From assembly GCF_008831285.2 (NCBI RefSeq), contig NC_045140.1, forward strand, positions 21,388,370 through 21,452,369: a stretch of 64,000 nucleotides of DNA, given 5' to 3'. This DNA comes from Nymphaea colorata (lineage: Eukaryota > Streptophyta > Magnoliopsida > Nymphaeales > Nymphaeaceae). Shown here piece by piece: positions 25,200 to 37,260 of this stretch. The notes beneath the pieces are model-generated. The model was given only the letters and a program-made list of their open reading frames with translations, was not told where the DNA came from and did no database searches. The position numbers were made by a program, and so were the translations under genes. How positions within the stretch are numbered: position 1 is the first letter of the stretch; the number at the start of each line of letters is the position of its first letter.

Positions 25200-25475
25200 C
25201 TACCTTTTGATTACAGAAATGCTTCTAACCAGCTGTGCATCGCACGTAGTAGAAATTTGCGGGAAATTTTGATTGATAAAGCTTGTTAGCTCCCCTCCCC
25301 AAATACCATCATTCGTTAGGATGAGAAGTCGAACCTGATGTTGGTCCTCATTTATTATCATCTCTAGACATCTCAGCAGCACCTCTTCCCCAGGCTTGTG
25401 GTGCCCGTCGCCTAATCTAACCACGCCAAATCTGTGCTTGCTGCCCGTAATTTGTTTTAGATAAACAATTTTAAG
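25200..25475 (-). other. Unidentified open exon-like segment
   Basis: On the minus strand a splice-acceptor-like GTCAG precedes 25475. From there an open frame of 91 codons runs to TAG at 25200. It has balanced amino-acid use and no low complexity (for example KHRFGVVRLGDGHHKPGEEV and LLILTNDGIWGGELTSFI). It has no ATG near its start and lies about 840 bp downstream of the MAPKKK stop on the same strand. I do not recognise it. ILTNDGIWG vaguely recalls the DGLWD region of PP2C phosphatases, but that is too weak to name it. It could be a relic exon, an alternative 3' exon, or chance. Confidence 0.2.
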
Positions 25476-26314
25476 CTGACATTACCATGAGAATTCTGAA
25501 CTGACTAAAAAACACACCTTGTCGGAGTGAGGCATAGGGAACTTATCTTTTGACATGTTACTTGAAAAGCTGAAGAATTTTAGGAGGTCGCATCCCACAT
25601 GAAGCCTCTACCCGCTTGGCTCGGCAAGCCCCGGCTAAGCCCACTCCCAATGGATAATGGGATAATCATTATATATTCTCTTAGTCCCAGTCAAAAGAAA
25701 TGCTAGGATGAAATGACGGGCGTTTCTTAATTCTTAACCAGGTATCAGATTTATTTAGTTGAACAGTTAGGGGTTCAGGCAGTCGTGAAGGGTAGCTGCA
25801 ATTCGAGACTATGGTGACACTTTTACGTTTAGCTAGGCAACATCTACATGTTTCACAATGCAGGGTAGAAGAAGCAGGTAATAGCTCTCTTATTTTCAAT
25901 GACCTCCAAACTTGTTACTTACAACATACAATAGCCGTCACCAAAACTAATAGAACACAGATATGTGGATTAGGACTGAGAGATGTTACTGTACACTAGG
26001 GAACAAACTAGACTCACAAAAAACTGCCAATCCTCCATAGCCTTACCGTCTGCAGTGGCTGATCTTGCACTTTTTCAGCATAAGTAAAAAATAGATGCAA
26101 GTCACACATCCACATGCCTTTCAAAGATGGTAGCATCAGGCTCCAAGTCAGGGCCTGTATCAGCTAACTGTAACTTCCGTTCTGTTTTTCAGATCTGTGG
26201 AATTTAGATTTCTTCAGTTGTCAAACCATCCTCACACATTGTCAATTCTCATTATTCTTGCCCTCCGTGATTCTCTCCACAACAAAATTGCAGTAAGGTC
26301 AAGATTATATGGTG
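25476..26314. other. 3' flank of the MAPKKK gene
   Basis: This stretch follows the kinase stop codon on the minus strand and probably holds its 3' untranslated region. No further coding exon of the family was found. Confidence 0.4.
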
Positions 26315-29300
26315 TCATCCAATTGTTGGGGGAGACAAAATAGAAACATTCTCAAAGGTATGCTGAGGAGAACGACATGGAGTTGATTGGCTGCCGGAAT
26401 GTGCAACATGACCAAGGTTACGCTCACTGAGAAATCATAATTAGGGTTGAGAAAAGTTATAGCACAGGGAAATTGATTTTTGCAAGTTGAACTGCATAAA
26501 CCATCACCTTTGTGATGTCTGCTGTTTTTGCCCCCTACATTCTCGGAAATGTTGCTTTGTTGTTAGTAGCTCGATTGGCTCTATCCCTTGATTTACTTGC
26601 AATATCCTGTAATGTTGGGTGATGAATATACTTTAGGGATACATGTAAGTAGTGGAAGCAACATAAAAAGCAAAGAACTTACCAGCTTTGTGTTGTCTAA
26701 AACCGTCTGATGATAACTGGAAATTTGCTGATGAAGTGGGTTTTCTAAAAATGGATGCTCAAGCAACTCCATTGCTGTTGCCCTTTCCTCTGGGTTAATT
26801 TGCAGGCAACAACGAAGAAAATCCTTGCCTTTGGAACTCAGAGTTTCAGGAATAGGTGGGACTTTACTTTTCATGACATTGAACATTGCTGCTGCCTGCA
26901 CAGGATACAAGATAACAGTTACAAATGAAATAAAAGTACAAGCAGAAACACAGACTGAAGAAACTTTTGTTACGGAAGCTTATATCCTTTTAGCACACAC
27001 TGCAGAAGAAAGTTTTATTACTGAACCTTGTATTCTTTAGGAACCTTAAATCTTCTAACGCTGTTCAATCTTCTGACGATGCTTTTTCTTGATTATCACA
27101 GATGAAATGAAGATAAACACATAAAGATGTGTATCCACCAGAAAAGAAACTTATTAAAATGGAAAACTGTGTGCATTGTGAGCTAACTTTAGTTTCCACG
27201 GCAATCTTATCACAATTATGCAGGATAGGGTAGATCACTAGGAATGTGGTTTATTGGTGATAAGTGATGCTCCCCGTTATATAAAAATTTTAAAGACTGC
27301 AATATGAGACTTATGTCCTACCATGCTCCACAATGTCGAAAAAAGTTAAAAAGGAAAACAAGTGCAAGTACCAACATAAGCACGTCAAGATTAAAGGAGA
27401 AAGATATAAATAAATACATCCTAAAAGAAAGGGTACAATAAACGCATCAGAGAAAGTTTAGCATGGTCATAATTGGTAAACGACCAACATTTTAAACAAA
27501 CCAGGACAAGGAAGGTATGACAAAGGCTTGAATGGTGTAAAGTAGTTAGGAAAGAAAACGAACAAATAAGATTGTAACATTTGACAGGTTCAGCTGTTCA
27601 GCACTACATAGAAACAGAAATGATATAAAGGAAGAATCCAACTATTGTTAATTATCAACTTTATGAACATAATACTCGTATTCTGATACAAGTAACACAA
27701 AGGAAACAACCAAAACTGCAGACAGAACAAAGCTAGTTTCATTAAAAAGTTCGACGACAATTAGTCCACAGCCTCAGCTACTGGCCTCTCCAAAGAGATG
27801 ACAGCTGAAAGAATGTGATTGTGGCAAAAAGCACAACTAATAAGAATCTTCATGTGCACTATGGTTGATACAAAAGTTTTTCTCATAATGAATCACTGCA
27901 TAATCATGTAACAATTAATATCACCCATAATTTTATTCAGAAGAATGATAATGCAGTGAAATTCATATACACACGTATTTTTGCATGAGATTACCCCCGG
28001 TAAATCACCCCATGGGGGTTTCCCTGTGATCATCTCAATGATAGTACAACCCAAACTCCAAATATCAACGGCAAGGTGCTGCCCAGTTTCTTTCTGCAGT
28101 AACTGGAAAAGAAGGAAACCCTGTTGGCAGAGGATGATCCAAAACCAAGGAACCAAACTAAACTCATGACAGATTGTGAAAAACTTTACCTCTGGTGCCA
28201 TCCAATATGGAGATCCCTTCAAAGACAGTGGTGTAGGCTGCCCGCTCAACTGGGACAAAAAGGAATGCAATTTAGAGGAACTATAATATAACGTGAGGAT
28301 TACACTTGTAATACTCTTCTTAGTCAAGTCCTAGAGGATGACATCAGTACCAACATCAAGCAGCTAAACTAACATGCCATAATATAAGTAGAGTAAAATA
28401 GTCCACCCATAGTAGGGTGGCAACATGCCTACATTCAAAATTTCTGAAACAAAATAAGGGTAGTCTATGGTTTACACTGATCATGACGTAACAAGTTAGT
28501 ATTCTATCTTGACTGCTTCAATTACGTATATAAAACTTTTGTGACATCAATATAGGATATGTTGTTAAATGCTTGGCAAATCATTTAGGATTGCTATGGC
28601 AGGGACTGAATTGGCAAGGCTCAGTTTTTGGATCAGATGTCTCACCAACAACTCGAACTTGACTCAGCATTAAGGCAAAGAAAGTCTGGAACATTATGAA
28701 CGCCAACCAATTTTGGGTTAGATGTCCAATAGTACAGTGTTTCTTGAGATAAATATAAGGTCTCCAGTCCTCTATATGCATACCACCTAACCATTTTTCG
28801 TTCAATATTAAAAAATATGTCCTTCTTGGTGATTACTCCCCCTGGCTTGATTCCAGTTTTACTGATTTTTCATTCAAATAGCAATATTGTTAGGTTACAT
28901 ATAGTCATGCCTGCATCAAACTGAAAACAGTTGACTTATATTCCTATATATGCATATTTGACTGATTTTTGAACTGTCATGAAATGTTAGCGGTTAGCAC
29001 AATTGACGATTATGAAATGCAAAGAAGAAAGAAAAAAGAGGTAGCTTTAATGATATTAGGCCTCAGTTCACTTAGCCAATCACATGTTCCTGTCCATAAT
29101 GGGAAGGTTGAGCAAGCACAACGACAATCAAATTCTTGCATCAGAAGTTTTCAAGTTCATCAATAATGTTGTAGCATAAAGCCAAATTTTCTGTTCACTA
29201 GCAGTTTTGTTTGTGAAGCCTCAGACTCCAAGTAGATTATTAGCACTAATATCCGAACTCAATATTGCGACAGTGTCACAGTGCCATTCACTGGCATGCC

Positions 29301-32300
29301 TTGTGGCTATGATCTGTTTAGCAGGTAATGCTAAAGAATCAATATCGTGAAGAAAACCACACCACACAGATCCTAGATAAATAAAATTACCAAGATTGAT
29401 GAAGCTTATCCCCATATTACAAAAATAAGGAATCCTAAACACAGAGTGCAGCCTTAGATGTAATATGGGAATAACATGAAAATTGAAACCAGTACAAACA
29501 TGCATAAGCTGGCCCAACTTATTCAAAATTTTCCAACTACAAATACTAAGAGTACTAAGTCAAAGGATGTACATATTTTGCCATCCCAAAATCTGCAAGC
29601 TTAACAACACCACGATCGTTAACCAATAGGTTCGCACCCTTGATATCCCTACAGAGAAACAATAAGACAGTAAAATCCGTCTTAGATGTCTTCAAGATTG
29701 AGAAATCCTCGTGCATATATATATACACATCTGAAGTCACCTGTGTACGACATCTTTGCTGTGCAAGTATGCCAAGCCCAAAAGTATGTGACGAGTGAAG
29801 TTGCGAACGACAGCTTCAGGAAGAGACCCACCAGACTCTTGAATAAATTTTGTGATTGAACCAGGATGCACAAACTCTAAATATATGTAGAAGTGGTCCT
29901 CAACCTGAACAAGAAAAATGATAAACTCTTACTCATTCCTTAACAGAGAATTAGACAGGATAAGTCTAGAAGGTACACAAGTCAATCGCATATGCAACTC
30001 ACCACTTCACTTCCATAATACTGCACAATGTTATGATGTTTAAGTTGGCTAAGAGTTTCTATTTCCTGCAAAAATCACCCACCAACAATCAGATAAAACA
30101 GAAATTATTTTCCTAGAAAAAGATGCAGGATGAGGACAAAAGATGCTGGATCATTAAAAGTTCATGCATTTGAAAACAGGTGAACCTTAGACTTTGAACA
30201 CACAAAAAAAATTGTAAAGCATTGCAAGGTTCACTGATTTGGACGGGGATTAAGTGCAAACCCACTCAAACTATGTTTGTTGGTCCCTTTTCCCCTATAA
30301 AGCGTTGTTAGACTAAAGCTCCAACAAAAGGGTACCAAACAAAAGTAAGGCATGAAGGTGAAAAGAAAATACCGGTTCTTCATTATTCAGAAAACAGTAG
30401 GTGAATCAGACCAAATGAAGTCACAAAATGGCAACTGAATAAAAAGTCAATCAAGAAGGTGAAAACAAAATGCCATTTCTTCATTAAGAAAACAGTAGAT
30501 GAATCAGATAGGATCATGTTATTGACAAAAGTAAAATCTTTAATGAACACAACCAGTGGGAAGAAACAGTAGAGGTGAAGCCGATAACCTAAGAATATGA
30601 TTCCATAAATGCTTAAAAAAATTGTATCAGAATTTACCATTCACACAATCTCCCTCCAGTTTTAAGCTAAAATATTTGTTAAGAAAAACTAAGATGATGA
30701 TAAAGCATCAAATACAAGCACCAATCAGTCACAACCTTTTCCAAATGTTTTATGCTATCAGCAGAACTGGGATCATCTGGAGCTAGACAGACTTCTTTCA
30801 TTGCACAAGTTGCACCAGTCTCACTGCGAAACAAAAAAAGCATGTTTGATAACTAAGGGAACAAAGCGAAGGAATGTGCGTATAAAGAGCCTACCTGTTA
30901 ATAGCACGATAAACTCTCCCATATGTACCACACCCAATGATAGATTTCTTTTGCCAGGCTGTCCTTGTTGATGAATTTGGAGTTGCAGCTGGTTGTGGAG
31001 AAGAAGATGATGGCCTAGAAGATGCAGGTGGTTGTGGAGAAGAGGATGATGGCCTAGAGGATGATTGTGGAGAAGAAGATGATGGCCTACAAGATGCAGG
31101 TGGTTGTGGAGAAGAAGATGATGACTTAGAAGATGCAACTACTTGCAGAGAAGAAGAAGACCTAGAAGCTGCAGCTGGTGGAGGAAGTGGTAGCGGGTGG
31201 ACATTGCTAACCTCAGGCACAACAGGGGAGCTCTCCTGAGACATTTTTGAGCTCGTTGCAGAAGTTAGTCCATTTTGAGATATGGAGACAGTTATTTTCC
31301 TTCCAGGGCTATGATGGAAAGAGTGGCCTGGAACGGGTAAAACTGTTCCCCCTATACCTTGAGGAGGAAGGCTATTAGATAGATCGTGAAATAGAAAGGG
31401 ATTCTCCCTAGGATGGTAAGCGTGCAATTCTTCACCATATCCCGAAGAAGACAGAAAACGGTCTCCAGTACTTAATCTGCGAGGACTTTGGTTGGGGCTC
31501 GACAAGCCACTAGAAGGAGCACTTTTTGCAATGACATCTGGCGTGTCGATATGATGCACCTTGTAAGTGGAGTGTTGAACATCGACCTCCTTAGTGTGCT
31601 CCAGAGGATATCCATAAGATCGCGCATAAACATGAAATGTTCTCTTCTGAATTGTCGCCAAACCAAGTGAACTGTGAAAGAGATTATCCAATCAGCACTT
31701 TGTTTTTTATTAAACTATTGAGAACTTCAATACTCACTCTGATTCAAAGCGTATTATTTTCTCCAAAAGAATGGAATGAGATTGCAGATTAAAGATCTAG
31801 AATTGTTCAGCGAGAGCAGACACGATATCAGACATCCACGAAATAAACTTTTCCAGCAAACGAAAACAGAAATGCAAAGTATAATTCCAAGCTGGGCCTC
31901 TTTAAAACTAGACCAGAAAATGACCTCATTGTTTATGAGATGGTGCATTATTAAACGGTCGGGAATGGGAGTTCTACGATTTGTTGGCACCAGCACAGCA
32001 GTTTGCAATAATAGCAAAAGCAGGAAAAAAGGAAAAGAGTAGAATGAAAGTTTAAGGGTCAAAAGAATATTTCAGAAAAGAAGAACGACAAGGAAAACTG
32101 AGCTACAGGAAGAATGGTGTTTTGGTCCTTCCATCGGAAAACTATATCCATAAACCAAAAGATCAAATCTGATGATAAATCATCCTATAATAGTCTCCAA
32201 GTCGACCATGTTTTGTAAGACTGACACGAAGGTTCACCAAAGAGGAGACCCCAACCGCCAGACTATTAACACCAAAATATCCATGCTTGTTCGTAGATCT

Positions 32301-33031
32301 GACAAACTTCATATGTATTCGAGAACCTATCAATCGCTAAGCACACAAAATTATCGAAGCGGTATGGCTTTATTGCAATCCATCTCAATTCCGTGACCCA
32401 GTGAACCATCTCGTCACTCCCCTTAAATGTATTTCCCAAAGTAGAACAACCAAAAGATGTTTGCAATGTGAAGATAAACAGAAAAAGGAAACCAAGAAAC
32501 CAGGAGTTGCAAACGAAGAATAGTCTGACTACAGAAACCACGATGAAAACATAGGGACTGATTAATTAAACGTGGTGAAAGAAATCACCTGCCGTTTTCG
32601 TAATTGCAGTCAGACGCGGAAGTACGGTGATGGGTTCTTTCTGATTGGCCAGGAGAAGGCAAACGCCAGCAACTTGAATTGGATGGCCAGGTACTACTGG
32701 AGTCCGCACGTGAGTATCCAAATGACTCCGGTGACGGCAGCGCTGTATCCGGATAAGACATCTCAACCACGGTCGACGTCTGGGAACCGGAAGCCGGTGA
32801 GGGAAGACCGGCTTCCGCGTCAGTGAGGTATCTGAGTTTCCGCTGCCTGGTTAGCCTTTTGCGGGGCTGGTTCTGTCCCCAGCCGTTTTTGAAGCTTCCA
32901 CCGTCCTTGGGGCTCCATGTTCGACTGGGTGAGAAGGGAGAAGAAGCAGAAGAAGCGGAAGAAGTTGGTGACTGTATAGAATTTGAAGAAGAAGAACGAC
33001 TCTTTCCGCTGGCTTTCCACCAACTCATCAT
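26315..33031 (-). CDS. MAPKKK5: Mitogen-activated protein kinase kinase kinase 5-like, ten exons
   Basis: Exons on the minus strand: 33031-32589, 31671-30895, 30823-30736, 30065-30003, 29904-29741, 29648-29573, 28249-28190, 28102-27995, 26895-26683, 26422-26315. The joined frame gives 699 residues, close to what I recall for Arabidopsis MAPKKK5 (about 716). The start is the first of two adjacent ATGs. The N-terminal half is Ser/Pro-rich and holds the family block [13 protein letters not shown]. The kinase domain has the Gly loop GCGTYG (394-399), the ATP-anchoring Lys in CAMKEV (Lys416), [10 protein letters not shown] (Asp513), DFGMAK (531-536), [10 protein letters not shown] and [12 protein letters not shown], all intact. 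GANLL and [13 protein letters not shown] fit the MEKK-type MAPKKK3/MAPKKK5/YODA group, with LSGQ before LSLKGS favouring MAPKKK5. These cytosolic kinases phosphorylate MKK4/MKK5-type MAPKKs in immune and stress signalling. Exon 2 encodes a variable SSSSPQPP repeat just before the kinase domain. Confidence 0.93.
30993..31178 (-). repeat. Coding minisatellite, units of about 39 bp, in MAPKKK exon 2
   Basis: Units begin at 30993, 31032, 31065, 31104 and 31143 (plus-strand phrase TTGTGGAGAAGAAGATGATG). Lengths are 39, 33, 39, 39 and about 36 bp, all multiples of three. They encode [13 protein letters not shown]-like repeats immediately N-terminal to the kinase domain. Confidence 0.85.
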
Positions 33032-36000
33032 GCGAGATCGACGATCATAGCTTTAGAGGGACAAGCTCGAACCTCTTTCTCTCTCTCTGAACTTTGCTTC
33101 ACCTACCCCTCCAAATCTCTTCGCTCGACCAAGAAATACCAACCGTTGCTGCGCCTCTCTCGTGGAGCCGTGTGATGGAAGTGAGAGCAGAGAGGAAGGA
33201 GAAGAGGGCAAGAGGAAGAATACTCTTGAAGAATACTCTTTACATCCAATTAAAAAAGGCGAATTGATGGTCAAACGGCTTTACCATGAAACGCCCCTCT
33301 ACTCTTCCCTCCCCTACCCAAGTCAATGCCCCTCGTTTTACACCCGTGGCTGTTCAACCAAACTCTTTTATATTTCTCCCATTTCCCCACACTATTACGC
33401 TTGGTCAATGCAGCAGAAGCTTCCCTGTTTTGCATCCCCTTGAAGAAGCTTCCCCATCATTTCTCACCACACTACCGCTGCTTCCTCCCCTTAGTCCACT
33501 AGAGACGCTTCTCCCACTTGACCTCCCACTGGAATTTCCAGTACCGTAGAAACAGTCGCTGCGAGGAAAAGTTTGCATGCCTTCTACGTACCTCCCAGTC
33601 TTCCACAACTGCTACAAATTGGGCATCTCCATTTTGGCAGATTTTGAATTCGCTGGTGCTTTTTATAGATTAAATTCAATTGATTTAAAACTCTACTAGC
33701 AGCTTCTTGGTATCATCTCTCTCGTCTTCTGGTTGGAGTTTGTCAATGTAAAAAAAACCCCACGGTGACAACAAATTCTTAGTTGGTGTATCATTCATCA
33801 TATTCTATTATAACCCGCTTTATGATCAAGTCATCTCGAGTAACAACAGGTTATTCTATTACAACCCGCTCTTAACCAGGACAGATTAAGAGCGGTAGAA
33901 ATTTGATTTGCATCTCCATCACTGTTGCTTCTGTACTATAGGAGCAGTAAGAGCAGAAAAGAATGGTGAAAGTGGCAAACTTTTTCGAAGCATTCTTCCG
34001 TTTCAACTTTGAAACTACCAAATGTTTGGTTACCTCAATTTACATTTTGTTTGCTCCCATTTGCTTTATTTCTTTCACTGTTGGAAAGGTGCTGAACTTT
34101 TCATTTTCTTGTCAGCATCTATCATGACAGTCCCTAGGCCATAGGCCATAAATGTGGCCTCCCAATTATAGAAAACGAGAAAGGGGAAGAAACCAGAGAC
34201 ACCTCCTAACTTTTGGAGGATTGCATAAAGCTGATAGAATTAATGTCGAAAAGGTAGTCATAGAACAACAACACTTGAAAAAAGCGGGATAGAGGCAAGG
34301 AATGGACAGGGAAAGTTCATGATTATGCAAGCACTGGAAAGAAAAAAACATAGATGAAAGTACTTCGCTTTTCGAAATAAATGTTTGTTGGAGCGAGAGA
34401 CATGTCTGCCTCTTCTGTGTGTCAAAGTTTAGGACCGTCAACTTACGACAAAGGCCCATCTTGTTCGTGCTACGGCGTTCGACTACACCTTAAATTCACA
34501 GTTTCAACAAAGCGCAGACTTGATGCGAGTTTTAGAAGTTTATGGTGTGATTGTTGCATCTTTTGAGCACAGATTTCAAGGTTTTATTAGAAATCAACAC
34601 TCTGAATCCCTAGGATTTATGTTTCTGAGTAATTGAACACACAAAGAGACATGACAAGGAGAATAGGTGCCGTAAAAATAATCAGTATTTTGTTGGGGAG
34701 AGAGTATATGTTATTAATCTGGAAAAGAAATGAGATGCGAGGTAACAGGAAAATTTTTATGAAGAAAAGCATTTCTATTAACAGTTTATCACCTTGGACT
34801 TCAAGCCTAGAGTCAACTCAATCAAATCAAACACGATTAACTAGGTGCTGAGTATTTATATTCATGGCTAATCATTGAAGTAGAAAGAAAGTTATTCAAA
34901 GAAGGAGAAGAAGAAGAAGAAGAGAACCCCTCCATTTAACGATTCGAGACTGATGATTTTCATGATTAAGAATGAATTTGACATGTGGTTCCATTTTTAT
35001 GAAGATATCCCAAGAAAAGTGGCGTGTTGCCGTCTTGGTTTGAACTGTCACTTGTCTCGTGGGGTCTTTCATGCAGAATAATAAGAGCGTCCATGGATTG
35101 GACTTGGGAGGTCTACAGTTCAATATGACTCATTCAAAACCAGTTTCTATAGCTACGCAGATTTCAACCCACCTGGTAGCCAGCGTTAACCTGACGTTTC
35201 AAAAGGATTATAAACGTTTTTTGCGACATTTATTTTGTTTTTCAAAAAAACAACTCATTTATAAATATTAACAATTACTAAAACCCAACCTACCAATTAG
35301 TTTTTATATGAGTTTTGGAATAAGCCGATGTTGCCCAACATCTTTACTTTATTTTCTTTTCTTTTCGGGGGATTTAGTGGTTTGAAATTCTGACCAAGAA
35401 AATTTTGATTCTAAAACTAAATTAGATCTCACCTCAAACAGTAATTGGAATGAAAATTCAAGTTTCTACTTTCCTTTGTTGTGTTTGATAGTATGAAATT
35501 TTGATTTCAAATTTAAAAATGAGACTAACACTTTTAAAATTCCATTGGTTCCCAGCGAATTTAACGCCCACTTTGTTTTCAACCAGGATCATGAAGAGGA
35601 GAGATTAAGGGTTCTGGCAAAAAGGAGACTGGGATCTCGAATTTCGGCCCTCGAATTTGATTTATTTACAGCTCAACCCACGTGCAGTGTAAGGCTAGTC
35701 CTGGTCTAGCACGAGAGTCGAGACCCGTCGTTGAATCAATCAACAAACGGTTCATTCTTTTCTTTCACTCTGACTTACCTGACGATCTGACCAAGTCAAT
35801 CTCCCGCCACTAATTGCTGTTAAGTCACAACTCAAGAATAACTTTCCAATGAAAAAAGTCATTTTATATTTTGCAACCCTAGAAAAAAAAAAGTATGACC
35901 TGGATTTGGATGGTGAGGATGAGCACCGGGTAGTGGTTGGTGATTTAGAATAAAATGACGTCGTATTAAAAATATAAGTTGGGAACATTATTTTTTTTGT

Positions 36001-36867
36001 TTTTGTTTACTGTGGAGGAAGAGCCTTTTTCTTACTGTCGATGACAAGCAAACGCGTTGCTTGGAGTTGATGATGAAAGTTTACGTAGTAAACAGTAATA
36101 AAAGTTGAGTTGGTACGTAATAAAGTTGGCAAAAATAATCGATGAACTCTCTGTCCGCATACGGGGCTGCCGAATCCTGGTTTCATATCGTCATGTAACT
36201 TCGTGTTTGATAGCATCAAATACCTCATCGATTATCGATAGCATCGTCATTGCAGCCTTATAAAACAAAACAAAGAAAGAGAAAAGATTCCACCGACCGT
36301 TTCTTTATACAATTGATGCCAACTTGCGCAGGAAGAAAAAATTTCAACCAAAACGTACAAGAAAACTGTTTACATGAGAGACTTTTTTGTTCAATAAAAG
36401 TACCCAGAGACTATTACTCCGCCCTGAGGACGTATGCTTGTTTTTAGAGCTGATTTAGAATTATTGATCTACATTCATTAGGGTTCATGTGAGTTTTCTC
36501 ATGTGAAAGAAAAAAAAAAACAAAAAATAAGTTGATGTTAGGTCTAAACCTTGAATGCGGAATGGAGGGTAACACTCACAAGAATCAAACCCGAGGCCAG
36601 AGTAACATTCACAAGAATCAAAGCACCAGGTGCTTGTGCCAGCCGCATTTTGTAGACTCTTCATTAAGTGGAGGCTCTCTGCCATTAATCCATGGAGACC
36701 ATCCACCATTAATGCTCTGTAATCTTAAGAGGCCGTTTGACAATAGTATTAAAAAGTATGTTACTGTTCAATGCATCTACACCAATTTTGAAATAAACAC
36801 ATGGGACGGTAGCATCCTGTTAGGGTTGTAAATGTGCTGTCTTCAACAATAATTAGTTTCAACCAGT
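33032..36867. other. Upstream region of the MAPKKK gene and gene-free DNA
   Basis: 33.03-33.6 kb is more GC-rich, with CT runs (minus-strand GA), and is the presumed promoter and leader of the kinase gene. From 33.6 to 36.9 kb the DNA is AT-rich with a GAA run near 34905. No exon or RNA gene was recognised. Confidence 0.4.
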
Positions 36868-37260
36868 GTCACAAAAAATACATTTTTTTTGAAAAAAATG
36901 CGATAAATTAAATTACTGTTTAAAACTTTAAAAAAAAGTAGTTTTTTTAAGAAACTTTAAAAACATGTTTTAACGCATTTTTAACAGTTTTTTTTTTTTG
37001 CTTTTTTCACTTTCTTATGTTTAAATGCCAAACAGTTTTTTATTTTTTGTTGTTTTATTTGTTGTAAATATACTTATCTTTTGATGTTTGTGTTATTAGT
37101 TTCACTTATTTTATTTTTTTCATATTTTTAGTTTTTTTTTTTAATTTTAAAAAAATTACCTTATTTTTCCGGTTTTTTTTTCAAACTCGTCGTATTATAC
37201 CCACGAAAAACCTCGCCATTTAAAACTTCGAAACATTATTTATGACCATGTTTCAACTAG
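36868..37260 (+). repeat. T-rich dispersed repeat, copy 1
   Basis: It starts GTGTCACAAAAAATAC and ends near TTATGACCATG. Internal blocks such as AATGCCAAACAG, TTTGATGTTTGTG and TTATTAGTTTCACTTATTTTA recur in the same order at 50298-50700. It has no coding potential. It resembles a degraded non-autonomous element rather than simple low complexity, because the non-T positions also match. Confidence 0.55.
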
